Positions 16,622-24,949 of a DNA stretch of 44,755 bases are shown piece after piece. Under the pieces are notes generated by a model. That model searched no databases. It saw only the letters and a list, made by a program, of their open reading frames with translations, and had not been told where the DNA came from. Every line of letters begins with the position of its first letter. Within the stretch, counting starts at the first letter, position 1. Both the position numbers and the translations under genes were made by a program. This DNA comes from Streptomyces albicerus (lineage in GTDB: Bacteria > Actinomycetota > Actinomycetes > Streptomycetales > Streptomycetaceae): assembly GCF_008905045.1 (NCBI RefSeq), contig NZ_VWMY01000034.1, forward strand, positions 1 through 44,755. Reading direction: 5' to 3'.

Positions 16622-16981
16622 GAAGAAGCCTTTCAGAGCGTGCTGACAGGGGCGCCGGGTCTCCCACCAAGGATTCCTAACGCTTACGAGCGGTCACAAC
16701 CATTAGATTCGAGCGACGATTCCCGCTCGGGGAAGTTTTCTTTCGGCCCGTTCGGTGGGGCACGTCTCCAAGGCTAGGGAGCGGATCACCTCACTCGGCG
16801 GGGCTGCCCGCGCCAGCAACCGGACTGTTCACGCCAACGGGCAGCAGCGGCGCGTTCGGTCCGCAAGGCGGTGGTTCGCGTCCCGCGACCGGGCCGTCGC
16901 CAGGCCGTAGCGTCGGGGACGTTGCGCCGCTGTCCCGGCGGCTGCGTATGAGGAGCGGAAGTCGGGATACGTACCGAGCGG

Positions 16982-17290
16982 ATGGCCTGTCCCAGGCCGG
17001 ACGGGGTTGTGCTGGCTGGACTGCTGGAGCTGCCCGAGGGACGGCCGCGTGCGGGTGCCCTGTTCATCCACTGCTTCACCTGCGGCAAGGACGTCCACGC
17101 CGCCGCGCACATCGCCCGTCGGCCGGCCGCGCTCGGGATCGCGGTGTTCAGATTCGGCTTCACCGGGCTCGGCCAGTCCGGAGGCGACTTCGGCAGCACC
17201 GATTTCCTTCGAACATCCAGGACCTGGTCCACGCTGCCGACCACCTGCGGGACATGCCGGCCGCCCCGTCCCTGCTGGTCGGAGTCCGAA
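16982..17290 (+). pseudogene. Broken alpha/beta-hydrolase of the hydrolase-OsmC fusion type
   Basis: The first frame gives LAGLLELPEGRPRAGALFIH, CFTCGKDVHAAAHIA and VFRFGFTGLGQSGGDFGSTDF, the well-known opening of bifunctional alpha/beta-hydrolase/OsmC proteins. Near 17205 the reading continues in another frame as PSNIQDLVHAADHLRDMPAA and PSLLVG. There the expected nucleophile block (GHSLGG) should start, but the homology ends abruptly. The gene therefore has a frameshift and has lost its catalytic Ser and the whole OsmC domain. The AraC-type gene on the other strand ends at 17298, just beyond the break. Confidence 0.75.
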
Positions 17291-17297
17291 TCCAGGG

Positions 17298-18374
17298 CTA
17301 CGACGCCTTCGACCGGGAGGTGGGCGCCCCGGAGCCCGGCGCTGGTGTGTTCGGGCAGTGTGCGGCGGGGGCGGCACTCAGGTCTCGAGGTGCTTTGCCC
17401 TGCCAGCGATGAGCGGCCCGGCGAAGTGTGCGTGCGTCGCTGTAGCCGAGTCGGACGGCGATCGTTTGGAGTGGGAGATCGGTGTCGTGCAGCAAGGCGA
17501 GCGCTTGCTCGTGGCGGAGCCTGTCGACCTCTTCTCTCCAGGTCGTACCGTGTTCGGTGAGATGCCGTTGCAGGCTGCGCGGGCTCATCGAGAGGCGCCG
17601 TGCGACACCGGCAAGGGACAGGCTGTCGCACTGGAGTGCCGCCGCCAGCGCCTGTCTGAATCGGTCGTGCCGGGTGAGGAGGGGGCGGGAAGCCGCCAGC
17701 CGCAGGTCGGCGTACTCGCGGAGCGGCGCGGCAAGTCCCGGCTGGACGCCGGGCAGGGGAGCGACCATGTCATCGATGAGGAAAGTCATCGCATTGCGCC
17801 CGGCATCGAAGTCGATATTGGAGGTGCCGAAGAAGTCACCGTAGCGGCGGTAGCACCTGGGCGGGCTGTGCGCGAGACGGACCGACAAGGGAACGATCGG
17901 CCTCCCAGTGGCCTCCTGCGCGCGCCGCAGGAACAGCGCGAGCGCCGACAGGTTGACGGTCCCGGCGACCTCGGGAAGGCCAGGCGCGACGGCCTCTTGG
18001 AGGGTGAACAGGCGGCCGTTCTCAGACGTCTGGATGGAGTTGTCGGCGTCGCCCACGAGAGGCATGTACTCCAGCGCGGTCTCAAGCGAGGTCCGGAAGT
18101 CCGGACCACTGGTGCACAGGTAGTCCCACAGCCCGAAGGTACCGACCCGGGCGGTCCCCATGGCATCCAGTGCGATCGCCGGCCCTTGCTCGGTGGTCGC
18201 GAGTCGTTCCCACATCGCCAACACCGCTGTCGTCGGAATCCGCGCGAGGTCGTCGGCGAGATCGCCTGGCGCCAGACCCGGCATCCGCTGAAACCGTTCC
18301 ACCCCCAAGCCGGATATTCGTATCAACCCAAGAACAAACCGCGCACTATGTGCGGAAACCGTCCACCTGTGCAT
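17298..18374 (-). CDS. AraC-family transcriptional regulator
   Basis: A 358-residue regulator. The N-terminal 230 residues match the Arabinose_bd-type sensor domain of OruR/ArgR-like AraC proteins (early LARIPTTAVLAMWERLATTE, then GLWDYLCTSGPDFRTSLETA, RLAHSPPRCYRRYGDFFGT). The C-terminal pair of helix-turn-helix motifs reads LAGVARRLSMSPRSLQRHL and LQTIAVRLGYSDARTLRRAA. The family keeps an aromatic residue near the second recognition helix (usually FSRAFKRW); here this segment is TLRRAAHRWQGKAPRD, so F is replaced. ATG at 18374 has no clear ribosome site. Its former target may have been the decayed hydrolase next to it. Confidence 0.85.
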   Translation of the reverse strand: MHRWTVSAHSARFVLGLIRISGLGVERFQRMPGLAPGDLADDLARIPTTAVLAMWERLATTEQGPAIALDAMGTARVGTFGLWDYLCTSGPDFRTSLETALEYMPLVGDADNSIQTSENGRLFTLQEAVAPGLPEVAGTVNLSALALFLRRAQEATGRPIVPLSVRLAHSPPRCYRRYGDFFGTSNIDFDAGRNAMTFLIDDMVAPLPGVQPGLAAPLREYADLRLAASRPLLTRHDRFRQALAAALQCDSLSLAGVARRLSMSPRSLQRHLTEHGTTWREEVDRLRHEQALALLHDTDLPLQTIAVRLGYSDARTLRRAAHRWQGKAPRDLSAAPAAHCPNTPAPGSGAPTSRSKAS

Positions 18375-18759
18375 GAGATTGGATCTTAAGGCGCCGACAC
18401 ATCAACCAAGAAGCCCCGTTTCACCAGCTGAAACACAGTCAGGGAGCCGAGCTGTCCAGGGGATCGTCTCCAGATGCCGAGGTCCAGCTGGCGATGAGGC
18501 GGGAGTGTCATGAATCAGGTGTGTACTTCCCCGAAGGAGTCACCCGATGAGTTCGTTCCCGGCTGTGAGATCAGCGCCTTCTGCGGCGGCTTCATCCCCG
18601 GCGACATATACAGGGACCGTCTGCGGGCCTGCCATGGCTGCCCCCGACACGTAATGGTGGTCCTGCCTCGGCCCGGCCAGGAGCATCCTCAACGAGTGTC
18701 TCCCCCAGGTCGCCGCAACTGTCCGCACGCACTTGGTGCTCGCGTACTCAGAGCACCGT
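18375..18759. other. Intergenic region with only a small ORF
   Basis: Between the AraC-type gene and the small membrane-protein gene, the only feature I can support is the small ORF at 18547-18654. Other open frames here lack ribosome sites and protein-like composition. Confidence 0.4.
18547..18654 (+). CDS. Possible 35-residue small ORF with strong ribosome site
   Basis: ATG at 18547 follows GAAGGAG with seven-base spacing, an ideal start. The frame runs 35 codons to TAA at 18654. The product begins MSSFPAVRSAPSAAASSPA and ends GPAMAAPDT; it is Ala/Ser/Pro-rich and matches nothing I recognise. TAA stops are uncommon in this genome. It may be a real small protein, a leader peptide or the head of a lost gene. 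Confidence 0.25.
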   Translation: MSSFPAVRSAPSAAASSPATYTGTVCGPAMAAPDT

Positions 18760-19041
18760 TCAGCGGGTGACGGCGAACATGAGCAGGACGATGAGGAGCG
18801 CCAGGGCGCCGAGGGTGGCGCCGATGAGGGATGGGCCGAAGTTCGTGGCGAGGCCCCGCTCGTTGTTCCAGACCCCCAGCCCTCCTAGGAGGAGAGCGAG
18901 GAGCCCGAGGGGCCCGGCGACGAAGTCACCGATGACGGGGATGAAGGAACCCACAAGGGCGACAATGCCCATGGTGAGGGAAGTGTCTCCCGGGCCGTTG
19001 CGGGGCGCGACCCCGCGGCGTCCGGCGTCCTGATGTGGCAT
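18760..19041 (-). CDS. Small hydrophobic membrane protein (unknown function)
   Basis: A 93-residue protein. A hydrophilic start (MPHQDAGRRGVAPRNGPGD) is followed by two membrane-spanning stretches: LTMGIVALVGSFIPVIGDF plus GPLGLLALLLGGLGVW (together about one long hairpin), and SLIGATLGALALLIVLLMFA. ATG at 19041 follows GAGAGGAC. The Gly-rich spacing resembles DUF4190-like actinobacterial membrane proteins, but this is only similarity of style. No neighbour on the same strand indicates a function. Confidence 0.6.
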   Translation of the reverse strand: MPHQDAGRRGVAPRNGPGDTSLTMGIVALVGSFIPVIGDFVAGPLGLLALLLGGLGVWNNERGLATNFGPSLIGATLGALALLIVLLMFAVTR

Positions 19042-19314
19042 GCCGTCCTCTCGCGCCGGAATTCCGGTACGCCCCCCGAGGGGCCATGTGCCGTACGGCT
19101 GCCGGGGCGGCGGGGCGGTCCCCTCCCCGACAGCCAGTGGGGTGACGAACCGCTCTAGGCTGAGCGAACTTTAGTGTGCGTTACAGCCTTTCATCTCCGG
19201 TATCCCCACAGCGAAGCTCAAGGCCGGCTCGTCTCCCTGGTCGCTGAGATGGCTTGTCGATCGTGGCAGTTGATCCCGCCTGCATCTCGCCCAAGACTCA
19301 CCCTTGCTCGCTGA

Positions 19315-19752
19315 TTAGCAGGGACCCACACGCTCGGGCGACGACAGAACGGCCAACAGCCCATCTCGCCGCCCGGAGCAGCGGCTGCATCCGCGTCCGC
19401 CACCGGCGACAACCTCACTGGCGAGGGCGAGGGCGACGACGAGTCCGTCAAGGTGAATCTCGCGGCTGTGCCCGCCGAGGTCGACCGGATCGTCTTCCCC
19501 GTCTCCATCCACGACGCCGAGAACCGTGGACAGAGCTTCGGCCAGGTCCGGGGCGCCTTCATTCGCGTCGTCAACCAGGCCGGCGGCGCCGAGATCGCCC
19601 GCTACGACCTGTCCGAGGACGCCGCCACCGAGACCGCGATGGTCTTCGACGAGCTCTACCGCCACGGCGCCGAGTGGAAGTTCCGCGCGGTGGGCCAGGG
19701 TTACGCGTCCGGCCTGGCCGGGATCGCCGCCGACTTCGGCGTGAACGTCTGA
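19315..19752 (+). pseudogene. TerD-family gene, N-terminal half missing
   Basis: From about 19405 the frame reads SATGDNLTGEGEGDDESVKV, then PAEVDRIVFPVSIHDAENRG, QSFGQVRGAFIRVVNQAGGA, EIARYDLSEDAATETAMVF and a normal end GLAGIAADFGVNV. These are the C-terminal about 115 residues of a 190-residue TerD protein, including the calcium-binding DN/GDD region. The usual start (MGVSLSKGGNVSLSK-like) and first beta strands are absent; the sequence upstream to the in-frame TGA at 19312 is unrelated. An internal GTG at 19453 is open but lacks a ribosome site. It is therefore a truncated remnant, close to an intact paralogue at 20239. Confidence 0.8.
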
Positions 19753-19843
19753 CACAGGCAGCCCGACGAGGGTGTGCCGGGCCCGCCCCCGGGGATCAGG
19801 CCCGGGGGCCACATGGTCTCCTGACGGGTAGAGGGCTTCGGCG

Positions 19844-20197
19844 TTGCAGGGCTCACTGCCTGGCTCGCTCATCACCGCCGGCTGGATCCTCACTCTCGTC
19901 GCGGCCTTGAGCACTCTCATCGCCGTCGCCGCACTGCTGGGCGCGGCGATACGCGGGCGCGGCACCCCCGCGTACCCCGCCCGGCTGGAGCAGGCACGGC
20001 TGGACTGGCAGCAGGCCCTGCTGGAGCGCAGCGTGCCGCCGCACCTGGGCCGGCGCGTCGGAGGCGATCCGGCCCTCCGACCCGCGCCGCCCACGCCTCC
20101 ATTCCCCGCCACCCCCACCACCGACTCCAAGAGCGGCCCATGCTCACCGGCTTGCCGCCGTGCCGGTCCGTGCGACCGAGCAGACGGTCCCGGATAG
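19844..20197 (+). CDS. Small membrane-anchored protein (unknown function)
   Basis: A 117-residue protein. TTG at 19844 follows GAGGG by about seven bases. One clear N-terminal membrane helix (TAGWILTLVAALSTLIAVAA) is followed by a basic cytoplasmic segment (AAIRGRGTPAYPARLEQARLDWQQALLERSVPPHLGRR). The last 45 residues are Pro/Ser/Thr/Cys-rich and look poorly conserved. It sits between the broken and intact TerD genes and stops 41 bases before the intact one, so it may be cotranscribed. I do not recognise the family. Confidence 0.5.
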   Translation: MQGSLPGSLITAGWILTLVAALSTLIAVAALLGAAIRGRGTPAYPARLEQARLDWQQALLERSVPPHLGRRVGGDPALRPAPPTPPFPATPTTDSKSGPCSPACRRAGPCDRADGPG

Positions 20198-20238
20198 TTC
20201 CCTCAACAGTGCCAAAACCCGAAGGAGAACCAATCCCC

Positions 20239-20823
20239 ATGTCGGTCAACATGACCAAGGGCCAGCAGATCAGCCTGAGCAAGGCCGACGGCAGCGCCCT
20301 GACCTCCGTCCGGATGGGCCTGGGCTGGCAAGCCGCACCCCGCAAGGGCTTCCTCGCCAAGCTCACCGGAGGCGGCGACATCGACCTGGACGCCTCAGCC
20401 GTCCTCTTCGCCGCCGGCCAACCCACGGACGTCGTCTTCTTCCAGCACCTGGTCAGCGACGACGGCTCCGTCCGGCACACCGGCGACAACCTCACCGGCG
20501 GAGCCGGCAGCGGAGGCGACGACGAAGCCATCCTCGTCGACCTGGCCCGCGTCCCCGCGCAGATCGACCAGATCGTCTTCACCGTCAACTCCTTCACCGG
20601 CCAGACCTTCGCCCAAGTACAGAACGCCTTCTGCCGCCTGGTCGACGAGACCACCGGAGCCGAACTGGCCCGCTACACCCTCACCGGAGGCGGCAACCAC
20701 ACCGCCCAGATCATGGCCAAGGTCCACCGCACCGGCGGCAACTGGCAGATGAAAGCCATCGGTGAACCCGCCGCCGGCCGCACCTTCCAGGACCTGCTGC
20801 CGTCCATCACACCCCACCTGTAG
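20239..20823 (+). CDS. TerD-family (tellurium-resistance/stress) protein
   Basis: A complete 194-residue TerD-domain protein: MSVNMTKGQQISLSKADGS, LTSVRMGLGWQAAP, GGGDIDLDASAVLFAAGQPT (acidic D-x-D-x-S calcium motif), HTGDNLTGGAGSGGDDEAIL (second calcium-binding loop) and VDQIVFTVNSFTG-like strand IDQIVFTVNSF, ending near TFQDLLPSITPHL. ATG at 20239 follows AAGGAG. TerD proteins bind calcium and are linked to tellurite, phage and membrane-stress responses. No terB, terC or terE partners are present here, so it is a dispersed copy. The end LLPSITPHL differs from the classical GFALDFGV end and places it in the branch related to SCP2/TerZ-like actinobacterial paralogues (inference). Confidence 0.9.
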   Translation: MSVNMTKGQQISLSKADGSALTSVRMGLGWQAAPRKGFLAKLTGGGDIDLDASAVLFAAGQPTDVVFFQHLVSDDGSVRHTGDNLTGGAGSGGDDEAILVDLARVPAQIDQIVFTVNSFTGQTFAQVQNAFCRLVDETTGAELARYTLTGGGNHTAQIMAKVHRTGGNWQMKAIGEPAAGRTFQDLLPSITPHL

Positions 20824-20972
20824 ACCGAGGACAGACCGCAGCTCCAGCGGCCACGTGCCGGGCACGGCAACCGATCAGAGACTCAGACGGCGAACACCGC
20901 CGCCCCCACGTCCCCGATACGCTCGGCCGTCTCGGCCGTCTCGGCCCGAGCCAAACAGAAGACAGGACCCGC

Positions 20973-21251
20973 ATGTTCGGACTGAGCGAACTCGCCGTCA
21001 TCCTCATCGTCGTCATAGCCGTCCTCGCCGCCAAGAAGCTTCCCGACCTCGCCCGCTCCGCAGGCAAGTCGGCCCGCATCCTCAAGGCCGAGGCCAGGGC
21101 AGCGAAGGAGGAGCAGGCGTCAACCCGGGAGCCGACGACGCCCCGCGTGATCGAGGGAGAGACCGTGACGCCCAGCCCCACCACCGCGCCCGCCGATGCG
21201 CCCCGGCCGGCCACGCCGCCGGGCGCCGGAGACTCCCGCGACCAGAGCTGA
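20973..21251 (+). CDS. tatA: Sec-independent translocase subunit, TatA/TatE family
   Basis: A 92-residue protein. The short N-terminus MFGLSELAVILIVVIAVLAA is a membrane helix, followed by KKLPDLARSAGKSARILKAEAR, the amphipathic helix with the hallmark K-LP-L-R-G-S/G pattern, and a Pro/Thr/Ala-rich tail ending GDSRDQS. The classical FG motif appears as FG at residues 2-3, before the helix rather than at its end. TatA oligomers form the conduit for folded twin-arginine substrates. No tatB or tatC is adjacent, so this is an additional copy. The symbol is given for the family; it may be a paralogue rather than the main tatA. Confidence 0.8.
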   Translation: MFGLSELAVILIVVIAVLAAKKLPDLARSAGKSARILKAEARAAKEEQASTREPTTPRVIEGETVTPSPTTAPADAPRPATPPGAGDSRDQS

Positions 21252-21262
21252 CGCGCGCCGGA

Positions 21263-23182
21263 TCACGCGCCCAGGGCACGCAGCAGCAGAGGCAGGGAGT
21301 GGTGCAACTCCCGTTCCCCGTACGCTGGATGGTGAGTGCCGGTGTGAAAGTGGCTGGTCACGGGGGCACGGAGCCGCCGCAGCCGGGCATCCAGGGATCG
21401 GGTCAGGTCGTGGATGACGGATTCCGCCGGGTCGTACGCGCTGCCTGGCGGGTCCAGCGGGCCCGGGGTGCCGTCTCCGGTCGAGAGGTAGACGGGGGTG
21501 CGGCGCAGGCGCTCGGCCAGGTGGTGCGGGTCGTGCGCCTGCCAGATGGCGCGCTGGGCGTCCTGGTCCCCCCACAGGGCGCCCAGATCGCGGCCGTACG
21601 CCTCCTCCATCTGCGGCCAGACCTCGCGCATCCGCGGGTGGAGCAGGTGCACGGGCCCGCTGTAGCTCGCGGCCGCACGGAACAGGTCCGGGCGGCGGGC
21701 GGCGTAGGACACCGCGCCGAAACCGCCCATCGACAGGCCGGCCATCGCACGGCGCGTTCCGGCGCCGTAGTGGCGTTCGAGCAACGGGCGCGCCTCGTCC
21801 AGATGGAAGGTCTCCCAGGCGGGCGGGCCGCCGGCGCCGTGGTTCCACCAGTTGCTGTAGAAGCCGACCTGGCCGCCCTCCGGCATCACTACCAGGACAT
21901 CGCGCAGCTCGGGCAGGTCCTCGACGTCGGACTCGCGGGTCCAGGTCTTGTACGTCTCCGGTTCGAAGCCGCCGTGCAGGAGGTACAGGACGGGCCAGGT
22001 CTGTCCGGGCCGCCGCCGTTCCCAGCCGTCCGGGGTCAGCAGCCGGACCTTGGCCGTGCCGCCCAGCGCGGGCGAGCGGACGGTGAGGTCGACCTGGCGC
22101 GGGCCGACGCGCTCTTCCGCGACAACATCAGGACGGTCGCCGTCAGCTGGATGCAAAGCGTTCAGGAGCATGGGCAGTGAGCGGTGGAACTCGCGTGCCC
22201 AGTACGGCGGGGAGTGCGTGCCCGCGTAGAAGTGCGTCGTCACCGGCGTCCCGACCGAGGTCAGGCGGGTGGCCAGTGCCCGGGACTCGCGCTCCATGAG
22301 CGTCTCGGTCGGGGAGATCACGTCCTTCGGGAACGGGTCGGACGGGTCCTCCAGTCCGGGGATCTCCGGGTCCGGTTCCGTGCCCGGCGGGTCCAGGACG
22401 CCTGCTGTGCCGTCGCCGCCGGAGAGGTGGACGGGCGTGGTGCGCAGCCGGTCAGCCAGGTAATAAGGGTCGTGGGCCTGCCAGTTGGCGCGCTGGGCCA
22501 TCGGGTCGCCCCACAGCGCCGTCCAGTCCAGGCCCAGGTAGGTCATCGCGGCCCGGATGGCGTGCGGGTGCCGGCTCGGGTGCACGAAGCCGCTGTAGCT
22601 CGCCGCGGCCCGGAACAGCCCCGGATGGCGTGCGGCGTAGGAGAGGGCGCCGAACCCGCCCTGCGACTCCCCCGCGGCCGCACGACGGATACCCGCTCCG
22701 TAGTGGCGTTCCAACAGCGGGCGCATCTCCTTCAGGTGGAAGGTCTCCACAGCGGGAGGGCCGCCCCGGCCCGCGTTGAACCAGTCGCTGTAGAAGCCGA
22801 ACAGCGGCATCTCCGGCATCACCACCAGTACGTCGCGCAGCTGGGGCAGGTCCCGGAGGCGGGCGTCGTAGTCCTCGGTCCAGGCTTTGTAGTTGCCGTC
22901 GCCGCCGACCAGCAGATACAGCGTCGGCCAGCTCTCACCCGGCCGCCGGTCCTGCCAGCCGTCCGGAGTCAGCAGACGGACCTTCGCGGTGCGGCCCAGG
23001 GCCGGTGAGTCGACGGTGAGGTCGACCAGACGCGCTCCCCGCCCTTCCTCGGCGATGACTCGGGCACCGCGCGCCGCGGGAGCGGTCGCCTCGGCGTCCG
23101 TACAGGAGACCCCTACCAGCAGCAGGAGGTCGGCGATGGCCAGGGTGAGGAGCAGGCGTAAGCGTCCGTGGCTCCATGGCAT
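21263..23182 (-). CDS. Secreted double-domain esterase (tandem esterase D / antigen 85-fold)
   Basis: A 639-residue exported protein containing two homologous alpha/beta-hydrolase domains, about 45-345 and 360-639. Both start V-x-RQVDLTV-SPALG-TAKVRLLTPDGW. The nucleophile elbows are GESQGGFGA (about 171) and GLSMGGFGA (about 484). Each domain also has a late GDGT segment and a C-terminal His (THSPPYW, THHPAYG), so both triads look complete. The oxyanion region differs: domain 2 has the usual LLHGG and domain 1 has LLVGG. The N-terminus has a membrane or signal segment LLLTLAIADLLLLVGVSC; the Cys could be a weak lipobox. It lies 30 bases behind the ABC permease gene and probably shares its operon. 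Likely substrates are acyl esters outside the membrane. Confidence 0.85.
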   Translation of the reverse strand: MPWSHGRLRLLLTLAIADLLLLVGVSCTDAEATAPAARGARVIAEEGRGARLVDLTVDSPALGRTAKVRLLTPDGWQDRRPGESWPTLYLLVGGDGNYKAWTEDYDARLRDLPQLRDVLVVMPEMPLFGFYSDWFNAGRGGPPAVETFHLKEMRPLLERHYGAGIRRAAAGESQGGFGALSYAARHPGLFRAAASYSGFVHPSRHPHAIRAAMTYLGLDWTALWGDPMAQRANWQAHDPYYLADRLRTTPVHLSGGDGTAGVLDPPGTEPDPEIPGLEDPSDPFPKDVISPTETLMERESRALATRLTSVGTPVTTHFYAGTHSPPYWAREFHRSLPMLLNALHPADGDRPDVVAEERVGPRQVDLTVRSPALGGTAKVRLLTPDGWERRRPGQTWPVLYLLHGGFEPETYKTWTRESDVEDLPELRDVLVVMPEGGQVGFYSNWWNHGAGGPPAWETFHLDEARPLLERHYGAGTRRAMAGLSMGGFGAVSYAARRPDLFRAAASYSGPVHLLHPRMREVWPQMEEAYGRDLGALWGDQDAQRAIWQAHDPHHLAERLRRTPVYLSTGDGTPGPLDPPGSAYDPAESVIHDLTRSLDARLRRLRAPVTSHFHTGTHHPAYGERELHHSLPLLLRALGA

Positions 23183-23212
23183 GGCTGATTTCCTTTCGCG
23201 TCAGGGCAGTTG

Positions 23213-23980
23213 TCACGCATCTCGGCCGCGCAGCGCTCCGGCTGCGAGCAGGAGCAGCGCCGCCGTGTAGCCCGCGACCAGCAGCAGGGACGGCCAGGGG
23301 CCGAGGCTGCCGACCGTTTCCGCAGTCGCGTCCGAGGTCTGGGTGAGCTTCTGCAGGGCGGCCGTCGGCGAGATGCCCGCGACCCAGCGCTGGGCGTCTC
23401 CGAAGAGCGGGCCGAGGAGGGACGGCAGGAGCAGGACGCCGATGACGGCGGTGACGGCGCCCGCGGAGTGGCGTACGAGGGTGCCGACCGCCAGGCCGAG
23501 CAGCGCGGCCACGGCGAAGGAGGCGGCGATGCCGAACAGGGCGGGCAGCAGCTTGCCTTGGGCGTACCTGCCTTCTTCGAGCAGTGCGTCGCCGACGAGG
23601 TAGGCGAGCGCGCAGGAGACCAGGGCCAGGGCGTACGTCAGGCCGGCGAGCAGCGCCGCCTTCGCGGCCAGCACGGTGGCACGGCGCGGGGTGGCGGCGA
23701 ACGTGGAACGGATGGTGCCACTGCCGTACTCGCCGGTGATCACCAGGGCGCCGACGACCGCGGCGAGTATCTGGGCCACGACGGACAGGCTCAGGCTGCC
23801 GCCGAGCACCGTGTCGTCCGGCTGCAGGCTACCCGTCGCCGCGACGAACACCGCACCCAGCACGGGCACGGCGGCGGTTGCGACGGTCGTCAAGACCAGG
23901 GAGCGCACGCTGCGGAACTTGATCCACTCATGGGCGAGCGCCTGCGGGAAGCCAGCCCGTGCGTCGGCGAGGGCCGTCAT
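23213..23980 (-). CDS. ABC-2-type transporter permease
   Basis: A 255-residue membrane subunit with six hydrophobic segments: LVLTTVATAAVPVLGAVFVA, VVAQILAAVVGALVITGEYG, AALLAGLTYALALVSCALAYLVG, LFGIAASFAVAALLGLAVGTL, AGAVTAVIGVLLLPSLLGP and SLLLVAGYTAALLLLAAGAL. ITGEYGSGTIRSTFAATPRR is the signature of bacitracin/antibiotic-type ABC-2 permeases (the EYR-G-T-R block). ATG at 23980 overlaps the ATPase gene by four bases. It works with the ATPase at 23977-24894 to export or flip a hydrophobic compound. Confidence 0.9.
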   Translation of the reverse strand: MTALADARAGFPQALAHEWIKFRSVRSLVLTTVATAAVPVLGAVFVAATGSLQPDDTVLGGSLSLSVVAQILAAVVGALVITGEYGSGTIRSTFAATPRRATVLAAKAALLAGLTYALALVSCALAYLVGDALLEEGRYAQGKLLPALFGIAASFAVAALLGLAVGTLVRHSAGAVTAVIGVLLLPSLLGPLFGDAQRWVAGISPTAALQKLTQTSDATAETVGSLGPWPSLLLVAGYTAALLLLAAGALRGRDA

Positions 23981-24894
23981 CGCAGGGCCTCCTGCCGGGT
24001 CCGGTACTCGGCCGAGTCACGGGAGAGAGCCGTGTAGACCTCCTCCAACGAGGAGTGGGCCGGGGTGAGTTCGTGCAGGGTCAGGCCCTGGTCGCGGGCC
24101 AGGTCGCCGATGGCGTTCGCGTCGAGTCCGTCCACCCGCCAGCCGCCCCGGGCGTCCAGTCGTACGCTCGCCCCCTTGGCCTCCAGCAGGTCGCGCAGCT
24201 TCTCCGGCTCCGGCGAGCGGACGAGCGTATGGGCGCGGGAGTTGGTCTCGATGAAGTCCCGCATGGTCGTATCGGCCAGCAGCCTGCCGCAGCCGATCAC
24301 GATCAGGTGGTCGGCGGTCAGCTCCATCTCGCTCATCAGATGGCTGGAGAGGAAGACCGTACGGCCTTGCGCGGCAAGGGACTTCAGCAGCGTGCGGATC
24401 CAGCGGATGCCCTCGGTGTCCAGACCGTTGACCGGCTCGTCGAGGATCAGCACCTCCGGGTCGCCGAGCAACGCGGCGGCCATGCCGAGCCGCTGGCTCA
24501 TGCCGAGCGAGAAGCCCTTCACCCGTCGCCCGGCGACCTCGGTCAGGCCGGTCAGGTCGAGGACGTCCTCGACCCGGTGGCGCGGGATGCGGTTGCCGGC
24601 TGCCAGTCCGGTCAGGTGCTGGCGGGCGGTGCGGCCGCCGTGCACGCCCTTGGCGTCCAGCAGCGAGCCGACCGTGCCCAGGGGCGCGGCCAGTTCGGCG
24701 TACCGTCGGCCGCCGACCGTGGCCGTGCCCGAGGTGGGGGCGTCCAGGCCGAGGACGAGGCGCAGGGTGGTGGACTTGCCGGCGCCGTTCGGGCCGAGGA
24801 AGCCGGTCACCCGTCCGGGGCGAACGGTGAACGTCAGCCCGTCGACGGCGGTCCTGTCCCCGTAACGTTTCGTGAGGTCGCGTGCTTCAATCAT
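23977..24894 (-). CDS. ABC transporter ATP-binding protein (drug/antibiotic type)
   Basis: A 305-residue ATPase. ATG at 24894 (MIEARDLTKRYGDRTAVDGL) matches family N-termini; no clear ribosome site precedes it, so translation may start near the transcript end. Motifs are Walker A GPNGAGKST, signature LGMSQRLGMA (an M for the usual S-G-G-Q start), Walker B VLILDEPVNGLD and switch His in SSHLMSEMEL. The C-terminal 90 residues are an accessory domain seen in DrrA/BcrA-like exporters. An inverted repeat at 24950-24969 lies 56 bases upstream and is the probable site for the response regulator encoded next to it. Confidence 0.92.
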   Translation of the reverse strand: MIEARDLTKRYGDRTAVDGLTFTVRPGRVTGFLGPNGAGKSTTLRLVLGLDAPTSGTATVGGRRYAELAAPLGTVGSLLDAKGVHGGRTARQHLTGLAAGNRIPRHRVEDVLDLTGLTEVAGRRVKGFSLGMSQRLGMAAALLGDPEVLILDEPVNGLDTEGIRWIRTLLKSLAAQGRTVFLSSHLMSEMELTADHLIVIGCGRLLADTTMRDFIETNSRAHTLVRSPEPEKLRDLLEAKGASVRLDARGGWRVDGLDANAIGDLARDQGLTLHELTPAHSSLEEVYTALSRDSAEYRTRQEALR

Positions 24895-24949
24895 GCCGAC
24901 GACGGTAGGAAGCCCGGACGATCCGGACATCCGCCACGGGGAGTCGGCG

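Noticed and set aside
16786..17631. Minus-strand frame of 281 codons across the hydrolase-OsmC remnant
   Set aside because: Arg/Pro/Ser-rich shadow; the opposite strand carries the recognisable hydrolase fragment.
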